A stretch of DNA of 64,000 nucleotides from Hafnia paralvei ATCC 29927 (GCF_001655005.1 NZ_LXET01000054.1:62001-126000), one strand, 5' to 3'. Shown: positions 43,829 through 52,819, counted from the first letter of the stretch. Numbers and translations are program-made. Notes: generated by a model not told the origin, from the letters alone.

Positions 43829-43850
43829 GGTGCATTGCGCACCTTAGCTG
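43822..43850. terminator. Bidirectional hairpin between yhbW and yedF
   Basis: CAGCTAAGGTGC (43822-43833) and GCACCTTAGCTG (43839-43850) form a perfect 12-bp stem around ATTGC. It spans the yhbW stop codon and separates converging genes. There is no strong T-run. Confidence 0.65.
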
Positions 43851-43858
43851 AAAGGAAA

Positions 43859-44098
43859 TTAGCGCTGAATGAGATAGCGAATGGTCGGTCCATCCTGTTG
43901 GATATCAAGTACGGTATAACCGTGATTTTTGGCATCCAACGGGATGTTGTTGATCGACTGTGGGCAATCGCTAACCACTTCGAGAATTTCACCCACTTTA
44001 AGGTTTGGCATCGCTTCAAGCGTTGCCACCGCAGGATAAGGACAAGGCTCCCCTACCATATCCAAACGATAATCTGGAACGATATCTGTAGGTTTCAT
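43859..44098 (-). CDS. yedF: TusA-like sulfur/selenium carrier YedF
   Basis: A 79-residue SirA/TusA-family protein (E. coli YedF 77). The CPxP motif is G-E-P-C19-P-Y-P, whose cysteine would carry a persulfide or selenide. It overlaps yedE by 4 bp on the same strand, as in E. coli. The pair is thought to act in sulfur or selenium handling; the exact reaction is not known. Confidence 0.94.
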   Translation of the reverse strand: MKPTDIVPDYRLDMVGEPCPYPAVATLEAMPNLKVGEILEVVSDCPQSINNIPLDAKNHGYTVLDIQQDGPTIRYLIQR

Positions 44099-45306
44099 GC
44101 AATCTCCTTAACGGCGTTATTTACCTGATTTTTTGTACGGAAGAAACGTTTTTCCCATGCAACGACCAGCAAAAATGCGGCCAGCAACATGAGGTAAGTC
44201 ACAAGCAAACCACCCAGTGGACCAAAGGTTTGCAGCAGGTTGATTTTATCGTAGGAGGTCGCTAGCGACGGAGCCAGATCGTCCCAGTAGTACGCAAGAA
44301 TGGTCGCTCCCACAATATTGCCAAGCCCAACCCACCAGAAATGCACCTGTCCTTCGACGGCACGATACATCCAGCCCGTTTCACAACCACCGGCTAACAC
44401 AATACCAAAACCAAACAGCACACCGCCGATTATTGCATTGGGGCCAGCCCACATAATTTTTGGCGCGAGTCCCATTTGTACATAACTGAAGATACCGATA
44501 GCACTCACCGCCATCCCGATAATAATCGCTTTCGCCATATGAGTTCGGCCGGTGATCCACAGGTCACGGAATGCCGAAGTAAAGCAAATCTGGGCTCGCT
44601 CAATCAGCAACCCAAAACCAACCCCAAATAACATGGCGAGACCGAGCTTAGGCGCATTCATCGCGGTTAATCCGCCCCATGCAACTACCGCAAAGAAGAT
44701 AATCATCCCTAAGCGGAAGCGTCGTTTAGCTTGGTCAGGCTTCTGAGTCAGTGGAGAGGCTGCGCTGACCTTTTGCAGTTTGACCGGAATGCGAAACATC
44801 GGTAGCAGCGTAAAGCGCGCGCCAAAATAAGAGCCGACCGCAGTCGCTAGCGCGAAAAACCATGCATGCAGCGAAAACTGTGGAATGCCAGTGAAGAAGG
44901 CCGCGAGGTTACACCCCATAGCCAAACGTGCGCCAAAGCCTGCAATCATGCCGCCTAGAATCGCCTGCAGAATTCGGATGCGGTGCTGCGGCATACGAAG
45001 TTTAACGTTGTTGGCCCATAACGCGGCGGCGAAGCAACCACCGAACATACCGATGATCATCATGCCGTCAATGCGCTCCAGAGGCGAGCCTTCAAGGCCG
45101 ATGACTTTAAAATAGCCCCACTGTTCTGGATGTGCACCAAATAGCTGTAATACATGCCCACCCCAGCGGGTGAATTCGCCGGTTACCGCCCAAAAGGTGC
45201 CAGTAATACCAAAATAGTAAGTTGATAAAATCCCCGCAGCGATAACCGCAGGGAGCGGAGCCCAGAATTTTATTAGATATTGTTGTTTGAAGTTTTGCCA
45301 AGACAT
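44095..45306 (-). CDS. yedE: YeeE/YedE-family sulfur/selenium membrane transporter YedE
   Basis: A 403-residue inner-membrane protein (E. coli 401) with about ten helices in two YeeE/YedE repeats. The cysteine-containing glycine-rich turns GARLAMGCNLAAFFTGIPQ and LAGGCETGWMYRAVEG are typical of thiosulfate/selenium-type channels. First gene of yedE-yedF. In E. coli this pair is near fliT; here it replaces mtr between yhbW and deaD. The 160-bp gap before deaD's terminator holds no gene. Confidence 0.93.
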   Translation of the reverse strand: MSWQNFKQQYLIKFWAPLPAVIAAGILSTYYFGITGTFWAVTGEFTRWGGHVLQLFGAHPEQWGYFKVIGLEGSPLERIDGMMIIGMFGGCFAAALWANNVKLRMPQHRIRILQAILGGMIAGFGARLAMGCNLAAFFTGIPQFSLHAWFFALATAVGSYFGARFTLLPMFRIPVKLQKVSAASPLTQKPDQAKRRFRLGMIIFFAVVAWGGLTAMNAPKLGLAMLFGVGFGLLIERAQICFTSAFRDLWITGRTHMAKAIIIGMAVSAIGIFSYVQMGLAPKIMWAGPNAIIGGVLFGFGIVLAGGCETGWMYRAVEGQVHFWWVGLGNIVGATILAYYWDDLAPSLATSYDKINLLQTFGPLGGLLVTYLMLLAAFLLVVAWEKRFFRTKNQVNNAVKEIA

Positions 45307-45468
45307 GAATTATCCCCTTGTGATTACAGCCCCCGACCGGGGAACTGTCTTGAGGTTGTGAACCTCAATCGCCAAGCATCATACGCCGATAAAACGTATT
45401 TCAAAGGCAAGAAACAAGCTGAGCAATGAAGAACCATGCAATAAGCCACCACGGGGGATAATAGGCAT

Positions 45469-45495
45469 AAAAAAAGCCAACCCTGAGGTTGGCTT
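45469..45495 (-). terminator. Rho-independent terminator of deaD
   Basis: On the minus strand the stem AAGCCAACC/GGTTGGCTT (45474-45482 with 45487-45495, CTGA loop) is followed by seven T residues, 26 bp after the deaD stop. Confidence 0.9.
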
Positions 45496-45520
45496 AGTCA
45501 TTGAGTTCAGAACAGCGTTA

Positions 45521-47431
45521 TTACGCGTCGTTAGTAGTACGACGACGTGGCGGCTGTGCTGCATCATCACGGCGTGGGCCGCGCGGTGCTGCGCTACGAT
45601 CGCTGTTACCGCGACGGTCGTCACGACGAGGTGCGCCATCACGTCCACCGAAGCTGCGACGCTCGCCACCGGCACTACGGCCACCGCGATCGCCTGCAGG
45701 ACGTTCGCGACGAGGTTCACGTGCTGGAGCATCACCCATCAGCTGCATATTCAGCGGCTTATTGAGGATACGGGTACGGGTGAAGTGAGACAGCAGATCA
45801 CCTGGCATACCTTTTGGCAGCTCGATCGTTGAGTGAGAAGCAAACAGCTTAATGTTACCGATGTAACGGCTGCTAATATCACCTTCGTTAGCGATAGCAC
45901 CAACGATGTGACGAACTTCAACACCATCATCACGACCCACTTCGATACGGTACAGTTCCATATCGCCAGCATCACGGCGTTCACGACGTGGGGCGCCTTC
46001 ACGGGCTTCACGTGGCTCACGGTCACCACGACGAGCGAAGCGATCGCCACCGCGTTCATTGCGATCGTCACGGTCGCGGAATTCACGACGTGGACGGCGT
46101 TCCATAACCGGATCGGGTGGCAGGATCAGCGGACGTTCGCCCTGTGCCATTTTCAGCAGTGCTGCGGCCAGAGTTTCCATATCCAGTTCATCTTCCGGCT
46201 GCAGTTTAGTCAGCAGATCGCGGTATTTATCCAGATCGCTGCTTTCCAGTTGCTGCTGAACTTTAGCGGCAAACTTAGCCAGACGACGTTGACCCAGCAG
46301 TTCTGCGTTAGGGATTTCAACTTCTGGAATGGTCAGCTTCATGATGCGTTCAATGTTACGCAACAGGCGACGTTCACGGTTCTCAACGAACAGCAACGCA
46401 CGACCAGCGCGGCCAGCACGACCAGTACGGCCAATACGGTGAACGTAAGACTCGGAGTCCATCGGGATGTCATAGTTAACAACCAGACTGATACGGTCCA
46501 CGTCCAGACCACGTGCAGCAACATCAGTTGCAATCAGGATATCTAAGCGACCATCCTTCAAACGTTCTAGAGTCTGCTCACGCAGCGCCTGATTCATATC
46601 ACCGTTCAGAGCGGCGCTGCTGTAACCACTACGTTCCAATGCTTCAGCAACTTCCAGAGTCGCATTTTTGGTACGTACGAAGATGATTGCAGCATCAAAA
46701 TCTTCAGCTTCAAGGAATCGAACCAGCGCTTCGTTTTTACGCATCCCGAACACAGTCCAGTAGCTCTGGCTAATGTCTGGGCGAGTCGTAATGCTAGACT
46801 GAATGCGTACTTCCTGAGGCTCTTTCATGAAGCGACGGGTAATACGACGAATGGCTTCAGGCATAGTTGCAGAGAACAGCGCAGTCTGATGCTGTGCAGG
46901 GATCTGCGCCATGATGGTTTCAACGTCTTCGATGAAGCCCATACGCAACATTTCGTCAGCTTCGTCCAGAACCAAACCACTCAGGTTAGACAGGTTCAGG
47001 GTGCCACGCTTCAGGTGGTCTAGCAGACGACCAGGAGTACCCACAACAATCTGTGGTCCCTGACGCAAAGCACGCAGCTGTACGTCGTAGCGTTGGCCAC
47101 CGTACAGAGCAACAACGTTTACGCCGTTCATGTGTTTAGCGAAGTCAGCCATCGCTTCAGAAACCTGAACCGCCAGCTCACGAGTTGGAGCGAGAACCAG
47201 CACCTGTGGTGCTTTCAGGCTTGGGTCAATATTGTGCAGCAGCGGCAAAGAAAACGCTGCAGTCTTACCGGAACCGGTCTGAGCCATACCCAGAACGTCA
47301 CGGCCATTTAAAAGGTGAGGAATACATTCCGCCTGGATTGGAGACGGTTTTTCATAGCCCAGATCGGTCAGGGCTTGGATAATTGGTGCAGCTAACCCTA
47401 GGTCAGCAAAAGAAGTTTCGAACTCAGCCAT
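45521..47431 (-). CDS. deaD: ATP-dependent DEAD-box RNA helicase DeaD/CsdA
   Basis: Cold-shock helicase that acts in 50S assembly, translation initiation and mRNA decay. 636 residues (E. coli 629). Helicase motifs: Q-motif with PSPIQAE, Walker A AQTGSGKT, DEAD in VLDEADEML, SAT in FSATMPEA, and motif VI YVHRIGRTGRAGR. A dimerisation and RNA-binding region follows, with an Arg/Gly/Asp-rich tail. The ATG at 47431 is used (MAEFETSFADLGL), 15 bp inside the first ATG, matching E. coli and coupled to the small gene yrbN, whose stop it overlaps. Confidence 0.97.
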   Translation of the reverse strand: MAEFETSFADLGLAAPIIQALTDLGYEKPSPIQAECIPHLLNGRDVLGMAQTGSGKTAAFSLPLLHNIDPSLKAPQVLVLAPTRELAVQVSEAMADFAKHMNGVNVVALYGGQRYDVQLRALRQGPQIVVGTPGRLLDHLKRGTLNLSNLSGLVLDEADEMLRMGFIEDVETIMAQIPAQHQTALFSATMPEAIRRITRRFMKEPQEVRIQSSITTRPDISQSYWTVFGMRKNEALVRFLEAEDFDAAIIFVRTKNATLEVAEALERSGYSSAALNGDMNQALREQTLERLKDGRLDILIATDVAARGLDVDRISLVVNYDIPMDSESYVHRIGRTGRAGRAGRALLFVENRERRLLRNIERIMKLTIPEVEIPNAELLGQRRLAKFAAKVQQQLESSDLDKYRDLLTKLQPEDELDMETLAAALLKMAQGERPLILPPDPVMERRPRREFRDRDDRNERGGDRFARRGDREPREAREGAPRRERRDAGDMELYRIEVGRDDGVEVRHIVGAIANEGDISSRYIGNIKLFASHSTIELPKGMPGDLLSHFTRTRILNKPLNMQLMGDAPAREPRRERPAGDRGGRSAGGERRSFGGRDGAPRRDDRRGNSDRSAAPRGPRRDDAAQPPRRRTTNDA

Positions 47432-47498
47432 GTACACGTGCCTCATTGATGGCGGCCAGTCTACATAACTCGTCTAGAAAATGGACAATGATTTTCAT
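47424..47498 (-). CDS. yrbN: Small protein YrbN upstream of deaD
   Basis: A 24-residue reading frame on the minus strand, MKIIVHFLDELCRLAAINEA followed by RVHG, ending 8 bp inside deaD. The core FLDELCRLAAINEA strongly resembles E. coli YrbN, a short protein with experimental support, at the same place. The overlap suggests that translation of yrbN is coupled to deaD. There is no clear Shine-Dalgarno sequence before its ATG. Function unknown. Confidence 0.75.
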   Translation of the reverse strand: MKIIVHFLDELCRLAAINEARVHG

Positions 47499-47539
47499 TG
47501 AAAAGTGTGAACCGGCTCAAATTAGATTAAATAACGAAC

Positions 47540-47570
47540 AAAAAGCCCTCACCTCAAAGAGGTGATAAAG
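47540..47570 (-). terminator. Terminator downstream of nlpI
   Basis: On the minus strand CACCTC-TTT-GAGGTG (47550-47564) is followed by AGGGC and then five T residues. It lies about 33 bp past the nlpI stop and just before yrbN-deaD. Confidence 0.65.
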
Positions 47571-47602
47571 CAATTAAAAATATAGGCGTAGTTGTTCGTC
47601 AG

Positions 47603-48487
47603 CTATTGCTGGTCCGATTCTGATAGGTCGTCTTGCTCTTGGCCCAAAAGCGCCAATTCCAACAGTGCATAGCGGTGCTCAACGAAGTTATGTACGTTGT
47701 TGGCAACCGTCAGTTTGAACAGCGCAGAGGCACTGCTCTTGTCCCCCAGACTCAGGTAATGTTTACCTAAATAGAAGTCAGTTTCACTGAGATGCTCAGC
47801 GAGCGAAGTGTTATCCGTTGCATCTTCCTGTAAGCGTGTCATCAATGTTTTCTGATTGATGGTGCCCAGGTAGAATTCGACAATATTCCATCCCCATTGA
47901 TTCCTGTTCGCCTTGTTATATCGCTGTTCCAGCGAGGCAGTGGCTTTCTTTGGATCGATTTCACGTTCCACAAGGTAAAGCCATAACGAACGGAATGGAT
48001 CATTGGGATCGTCTTGATAAAACGCCTGCAGATCATCCTGCGCTAACGAGTATCGACCACCGTAATACAGTGCGATGCCTCGGTTTAAACGCGCGTAGTT
48101 GTAAGTTGGATCAAGCTCTAGTACAGAATCAAACGCTTCATAGGCGGCATCAAAATTGCCAGCCTGCGTTAAGTAAATCCCCAGATAGTTAAAAACTTCT
48201 GGCATATCAGGACGAATAGCCAGCGCTTGCGAAAAATCGTTACGCGCTAAAGCTCTCAGTCCTAGACTATCATACAGTACTCCGCGCTCATATAAAAGCT
48301 GTGCGCGTTCATCATCTGTCAATGCACGACTCGCGAGGATCTGTTCCATGCGTGCCAGCATGACTTCCTGTTGCAGCGAAGGCTGTAACGGAATTGCTAG
48401 TACTTCGTCTTTACGCCAATCAAGGTTGCTGCATCCTGCCAGCAGAATTGCTGTCGCAACGTAACACCAGCGCAAGATAGGCTTCAT
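47603..48487 (-). CDS. nlpI: Outer-membrane lipoprotein NlpI
   Basis: Lipoprotein of 294 residues that scaffolds peptidoglycan hydrolases and, with the protease Prc, controls MepS turnover. The lipobox is LLAGC with C19 as the lipidated residue. TPR repeats are clear around residues 60-170 (LLYERGVLYDSLGLRALARN, MPEVFNYLGIYLTQAGNFDA, ALYYGGRYSLAQDD). The ATG at 48487 gives the E. coli length; the longer frame from 48511 would spoil the signal peptide. It lies downstream of pnp as in E. coli. Confidence 0.96.
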   Translation of the reverse strand: MKPILRWCYVATAILLAGCSNLDWRKDEVLAIPLQPSLQQEVMLARMEQILASRALTDDERAQLLYERGVLYDSLGLRALARNDFSQALAIRPDMPEVFNYLGIYLTQAGNFDAAYEAFDSVLELDPTYNYARLNRGIALYYGGRYSLAQDDLQAFYQDDPNDPFRSLWLYLVEREIDPKKATASLEQRYNKANRNQWGWNIVEFYLGTINQKTLMTRLQEDATDNTSLAEHLSETDFYLGKHYLSLGDKSSASALFKLTVANNVHNFVEHRYALLELALLGQEQDDLSESDQQ

Positions 48488-48566
48488 TTCCCAACTCCCG
48501 AAGACCAACATCGGATTGATTTCCTATCATCCAATAAGCAAAACACATCCTGTGTTTGCGTAATAA

Positions 48567-48594
48567 ACGGCTCCCCGCATATGCAGGAAGCCGT
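48567..48594 (-). terminator. Terminator of pnp
   Basis: ACGGCT and AGCCGT ends with inner TCC/GGG pairing make a long stem over 48567-48594, 16 bp after the pnp stop. The following minus-strand bases are TTATTA, a weak tail. Confidence 0.65.
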
Positions 48595-48610
48595 AGTACT
48601 GAATAAGCTA

Positions 48611-50725
48611 TTATTCAGCAGCTGGAGCAGCAGCCTGTTCTGGCGCGCTTGCTTCTTTAATACTCAAGCGGACGCGACCCTGACGGTCAACTTCCAGTAC
48701 CTTAACAGGAACTTCCTGACCCATCTGCAGATAGTCGGTCACTTTCTCAACGCGCTTATCGGCGATCTGAGAAATATGCACCAGACCTTCTTTACCGCCA
48801 CCGATAGCAACGAATGCACCGAAATCAACGATACGGGTTACTTTACCCTGATAGATACGGCCAACTTCGATTTCAGCAGTGATTTCTTCGATGCGACGAA
48901 TAGCATGTTTCGCTTTTTCGTTGTCGGTTGCTGCGATTTTAACAGTACCGTCATCTTCGATTTCAATGGTAGTACCCGTTTCGTCAGTCAGTGCACGAAT
49001 AACGGAACCGCCCTTGCCGATAACATCTTTGATCTTCTCAGGATTGATCTTGATGGTATGGATACGTGGAGCGAATTCAGAGATATCACCACGTGGCGCA
49101 TTGATCGCCTGTTCCATCACACCCAGAATGTGCAAACGTGCACCCTTAGCCTGATTCAGGGCCACCTGCATAATTTCGCGGGTGATGCCTTCAATCTTAA
49201 TATCCATCTGCAGAGCAGTGATACCTTCGCGGCTACCCGCAACTTTGAAGTCCATGTCGCCCAGGTGATCTTCGTCACCCAGAATGTCAGACAGTACGAC
49301 GAAGTTTTCGTCTTCTTTAACCAGACCCATCGCGATACCGGCAACGGCAGCTTTGATCGGAACACCTGCGTCCATCAGTGCTAAAGAAGCACCACAAACG
49401 GAAGCCATTGAAGAAGAGCCGTTAGATTCGGTGATTTCAGAAACCACACGAACAGTGTACGGGAATTCGTCTTGCTTAGGCATTACAGCCAACACGCCGC
49501 GCTTCGCCAAACGACCGTGACCAATTTCACGACGCTTAGGTGAACCCATCATGCCGGTTTCCCCTACGGAATACGGAGGGAAGTTATAGTGTAGCAGGAA
49601 GCGGTCAGTCTGCTCGCCAGTTAAACCATCAATGTTCTGAGCATCACGTTCTGTACCCAGAGTTGCGGTCACCAGAGCCTGAGTTTCACCACGGGTGAAC
49701 AGTGCAGAACCGTGGGTACGCGGCAGGACACCGGTACGCACATCAAGGCCACGGATCATGTCTTTTTCACGGCCATCAATACGTGGCTCGCCACGCAGCA
49801 CACGGCTACGTACGACATTTTTCTCCAGTGAACCCAGAACGTCTGCGATTTCGCCCGCGTTCAGAGATTCGTCTTCAGCCTGCAGGGCAGCGATAACGTC
49901 AGCTTTAATCTGGTCAATCTGAGCGTAGCGAGCCTGTTTTTCAGTGATGTGATATGCATCACCGATACGAGCTTCAGCCAGTGCTGCAACACGAGCATGC
50001 AGGGCTTCGTTAACCGCAGGTGCAGTCCATTCCCAACGAGGTTTGCCCGCTTCTGCAGCCAGCGCCTTGATGTTTTCAATAACAACCTGCTGCTGTTCGT
50101 GACCGAATACAACGGCACCCAGCATCTGGTCTTCGCTCAGCAACTGAGCTTCGGATTCAACCATCAGCACTGCGCCTTCGGTACCTGCAACAACCAGATC
50201 CAGCTTGCTTTCTTGCAGCTCATCGGTCGTTGGGTTCAGCACATACTGGTCGTTGATGTAACCAACGCGAGCTGCGCCGATTGGGCCATTGAACGGAATA
50301 CCGGACAGGCTCAGGGCAGCAGAAGCACCGATCATCGCAACGATGTCTGGGCTAACCTGCGGGTTTACGGAAACAACGGTAGCGACAACCTGAACTTCGT
50401 TCAGGAAGCCTTCTGGGAACAGTGGGCGAATTGGGCGGTCAATCAGACGCGCAATCAGAGTTTCGCCTTCACCAGGACGGCCTTCACGGCGGAAGAAGCC
50501 ACCTGGGAAACGACCAGCAGCGTAGGTACGCTCCTGATAGTTAACGGTCAGAGGGAAGAAGCTCTGGCCTTCTTTAGCTTTTTTAGCGCCAACAACGGTA
50601 ACGAATACCGCGGTGTCGTCCATGGTAACCATGACAGCAGCAGTGGCTTGGCGAGCCATCATGCCAGTTTCCAGAGTTACGGTATTCTGACCGTACTGGA
50701 ATTTGCGAACGATAGGATTCAGCAA
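48611..50725 (-). CDS. pnp: Polyribonucleotide nucleotidyltransferase Pnp
   Basis: Trimeric 3'-5' phosphorolytic exoribonuclease, degradosome component. 704 residues (E. coli 711). Two RNase PH-like cores, with the first starting after MLNPIVRKFQYGQNTVTLET and the second catalytic core bearing RRREIGHGRLAKRG-type residues; a KH domain (INPEKIKDVIGKGGSVIRAL) and S1 domain (GRIYQGKVTRIVDFGAFVAI) at the C-terminus. A leader hairpin upstream is the site of RNase III/Pnp autoregulation in E. coli. Confidence 0.98.
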   Translation of the reverse strand: MLNPIVRKFQYGQNTVTLETGMMARQATAAVMVTMDDTAVFVTVVGAKKAKEGQSFFPLTVNYQERTYAAGRFPGGFFRREGRPGEGETLIARLIDRPIRPLFPEGFLNEVQVVATVVSVNPQVSPDIVAMIGASAALSLSGIPFNGPIGAARVGYINDQYVLNPTTDELQESKLDLVVAGTEGAVLMVESEAQLLSEDQMLGAVVFGHEQQQVVIENIKALAAEAGKPRWEWTAPAVNEALHARVAALAEARIGDAYHITEKQARYAQIDQIKADVIAALQAEDESLNAGEIADVLGSLEKNVVRSRVLRGEPRIDGREKDMIRGLDVRTGVLPRTHGSALFTRGETQALVTATLGTERDAQNIDGLTGEQTDRFLLHYNFPPYSVGETGMMGSPKRREIGHGRLAKRGVLAVMPKQDEFPYTVRVVSEITESNGSSSMASVCGASLALMDAGVPIKAAVAGIAMGLVKEDENFVVLSDILGDEDHLGDMDFKVAGSREGITALQMDIKIEGITREIMQVALNQAKGARLHILGVMEQAINAPRGDISEFAPRIHTIKINPEKIKDVIGKGGSVIRALTDETGTTIEIEDDGTVKIAATDNEKAKHAIRRIEEITAEIEVGRIYQGKVTRIVDFGAFVAIGGGKEGLVHISQIADKRVEKVTDYLQMGQEVPVKVLEVDRQGRVRLSIKEASAPEQAAAPAAE

Positions 50726-50811
50726 AGTATTTTCCTTATCTTTGTAAGTTCAGTAACGCCATACGCAGCGCTACTCCTCATTATTTGCCTTCGATCACTT
50801 CGTTGCATTCT

Positions 50812-50859
50812 CGCGACTAATGGAAATCACTGGCACTCCAGAGACTTGCATTAGCCGCG
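50812..50859 (-). promoter_or_regulatory. pnp leader RNase III hairpin
   Basis: In the 335-bp rpsO-pnp gap, CGCGGCTAATG and CATTAGTCGCG on the minus strand (50849-50859 with 50812-50822) pair with one G-U, extended by weaker pairs. In E. coli the same long leader stem is cut by RNase III, after which Pnp degrades it and represses its own translation. The remaining bases between 50726 and 51016 should hold the pnp promoter. Confidence 0.7.
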
Positions 50860-51016
50860 CGAACATCTGCAAAAAGGATCGTCAAACGGCAGACGTTATC
50901 AACAAGAGCCAATCGACTCTATTTTTAACGCTTCTTTCTTTAACCACAACGATTTTAGCAGCCGTAATTTGGTTAATGACAGTACATTAACCTTATTTGT
51001 GATTGCTTCCTAGAAG

Positions 51017-51040
51017 AAAGGGGCCAATCTAGGCCCCTTT
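51017..51040. terminator. rpsO terminator
   Basis: AAAGGGGCC (51017-51025) pairs with GGCCCCTTT (51032-51040), followed on the minus strand by TTCTTCT, 20 bp after the rpsO stop. In E. coli this terminator is leaky, allowing read-through into pnp. Confidence 0.85.
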
Positions 51041-51060
51041 ACTTCTGAAAATCGTTTGGA

Positions 51061-51330
51061 CTAGCGACGCAGACCCAGACGTTCAATCAGGCTGGTGTAG
51101 CGAGCTACATCTTTACGCTTCAGGTAATCCAGCAGCTTACGACGCTGGGAAACCATACGCAGCAGACCACGACGGCTGTGGTGATCTTTTTTGTGTTCAG
51201 CGAAGTGACCTTGCAGGTGGTTGATCTGTGCAGTTAACAGAGCAACCTGAACTTCGGTGGAACCGCTGTCGTTAGCGTCACGACCGAAGTCAGCAACGAT
51301 TTGAGCTTTAGCTTCAACACTTAGAGACAT
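51061..51330 (-). CDS. rpsO: 30S ribosomal protein S15
   Basis: Primary-binding 16S rRNA protein of the 30S central domain, 89 residues, full length. Recognisable blocks are FGRDANDSGSTEVQVALLTA and HHSRRGLLRMVSQRRKLLDY. In E. coli S15 represses its own mRNA through a pseudoknot at the ribosome-binding site; the 128-bp gap upstream (51331-51458) is where that element and the rpsO promoter should lie, but I cannot prove the pseudoknot by eye. Confidence 0.98.
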   Translation of the reverse strand: MSLSVEAKAQIVADFGRDANDSGSTEVQVALLTAQINHLQGHFAEHKKDHHSRRGLLRMVSQRRKLLDYLKRKDVARYTSLIERLGLRR

Positions 51331-51458
51331 TATAGAACTCCAAATTCATAAAACGATTAAAAAAGCAGGCGCCGATCTCTAATTCAGCTGCCTAATACAT
51401 AAGCCGCGCTATTCTACTCTGAGCGCAAAAAGATCGCAACAAAGCACCTGATGACTCG

Positions 51459-52409
51459 TTACTCAGGAACGCGCTCTTCTACAACTAAGCGACGTGGTGC
51501 CAAGCGTCCTTGGTCATCCACTTCGCCAACGCCGATAAATCGACGTTTCTCGCCAACGTTGATGCGCACCATACCTTCAGCAGGCAAACCTTGCACCTGC
51601 ACCGGCTGTCCTTGTAGAACATAAGCGGCAACAACATCGGTAAGATTTATTTCCGGCAGATGAGACGCCGCGGTATCCATCGGCAACAACAGCGGGTCAA
51701 GAACCGTCTTAGGTTCAATGCCGGCCTCTTCGGCTGCGGCAACCATTTGCTGTAGTTGCTCCAAAGTCACCATGCGCTCTGACGGATAGTTAGAAACCTG
51801 CACACGACGTAAATAGATAACGTGCGCACCACAGCCTAAAACCTCACCCAAATCGTCAATAATAGTTCGGATATAGGTGCCTTTAGAGCAATGAATCTCT
51901 AACTCTAACTCATCATTTTCCCAACGGATAAACTGCAACTCATAGACGGTAATATCACGAGCTTCACGAGGGACTTCAATGCCCTGACGTGCATACTCGT
52001 ATAGGGGCTTACCCTGATATTTCAGTGCAGAATACATCGATGGTACTTGCTGGCTATCTCCTCGGAACTGCTCCAGCGCCGCATCCAGTTGTTCCTGTGA
52101 AAACTCAACAGGACGTTCCTGAACCACTTCGCCATCGGCATCAGAGGTGTTCGTTCTTTGCCCTAAACGAGCAATAACGCGATACCGTTTATCAGCATCC
52201 AGCAAGAATTGGGAAAACTTAGTCGATTCGCCCAAACAAATAGGCAGCATACCGGTCGCTAAAGGATCTAGCGCACCGGTATGTCCTGCCTTGTTGGCGT
52301 TATAGATGCGTTTTACTTTTTGCAAAACGTCATTTGAAGATAGACCTTGGTGCTTGTCTAATAACAGAACGCCGTTAATATCACGGCCGCGACGGCGAGG
52401 TCGTGACAT
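51459..52409 (-). CDS. truB: tRNA pseudouridine-55 synthase TruB
   Basis: Makes pseudouridine 55 in the T-loop of most tRNAs and acts as a tRNA chaperone. 316 residues (E. coli 314). N-terminal GVLLLDKHQGLSSND; the catalytic aspartate lies in HTGALDPLATGMLPIC; a C-terminal PUA domain follows (about 250-312). It overlaps rbfA by one base, as expected in the nusA-infB operon. Confidence 0.97.
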   Translation of the reverse strand: MSRPRRRGRDINGVLLLDKHQGLSSNDVLQKVKRIYNANKAGHTGALDPLATGMLPICLGESTKFSQFLLDADKRYRVIARLGQRTNTSDADGEVVQERPVEFSQEQLDAALEQFRGDSQQVPSMYSALKYQGKPLYEYARQGIEVPREARDITVYELQFIRWENDELELEIHCSKGTYIRTIIDDLGEVLGCGAHVIYLRRVQVSNYPSERMVTLEQLQQMVAAAEEAGIEPKTVLDPLLLPMDTAASHLPEINLTDVVAAYVLQGQPVQVQGLPAEGMVRINVGEKRRFIGVGEVDDQGRLAPRRLVVEERVPE

Positions 52410-52819
52410 TATTCCTCCTCAGTGTTACCTGAAGCGTTACCTGATGCAGCACGACGCTCTTCGTCATTTTTCACAACGCTGGTGACGAGGTTGGACATAC
52501 GCATACCTTCAACCAACGAGTTGTCGTACGAGAAAGTCAGCTCAGGAACAACGCGCAGGCGCATTGCTTTGCCAATCAGCATACGGATGAAACCAGAAGC
52601 TTCATGCAGCGCTTTCAGTCCAACTCTAACCGCGTTCGGATCGCTGTCATTCAAAAATGTGACAAACACTTTGGCATAAGCCAGATCGCGAGAAACTTCA
52701 ACGCCAGAAACCGTCACCATACCAATGCGCGGGTCTTTAACTTCGCGTTGCAAAATGATCGCAATCTCTTTCTGCATCTCTTGAGATACACGCTGAGTAC
52801 GGCTGAATTCTTTTGCCAT
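52409..52819 (-). CDS. rbfA: 30S ribosome-binding factor RbfA
   Basis: Cold-shock maturation factor for 16S rRNA 5' end processing, 136 residues (E. coli 133). KH-like fold with the A-x-G kink region and blocks QEMQKEIAIILQREVKDPRI and ELTFSYDNSLVEGMRMSNLV. The ATG at 52819 is used because GGAGG lies 9 bp upstream; the first ATG (52834) overlaps that Shine-Dalgarno sequence. The stop overlaps truB by one base. Confidence 0.96.
   Translation of the reverse strand: MAKEFSRTQRVSQEMQKEIAIILQREVKDPRIGMVTVSGVEVSRDLAYAKVFVTFLNDSDPNAVRVGLKALHEASGFIRMLIGKAMRLRVVPELTFSYDNSLVEGMRMSNLVTSVVKNDEERRAASGNASGNTEEE

Noticed and set aside
45833..46546. 237-codon plus-strand frame opposite deaD
   Set aside because: Thr/Ile/Ala-rich shadow of the deaD coding strand.
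48581..49384. 267-codon plus-strand frame opposite pnp
   Set aside because: Antisense shadow of pnp; no ribosome-binding site or recognisable domain.
49949..50854. 301-codon plus-strand frame opposite pnp and its leader
   Set aside because: Asn/Phe-rich antisense translation of pnp; not protein-like.
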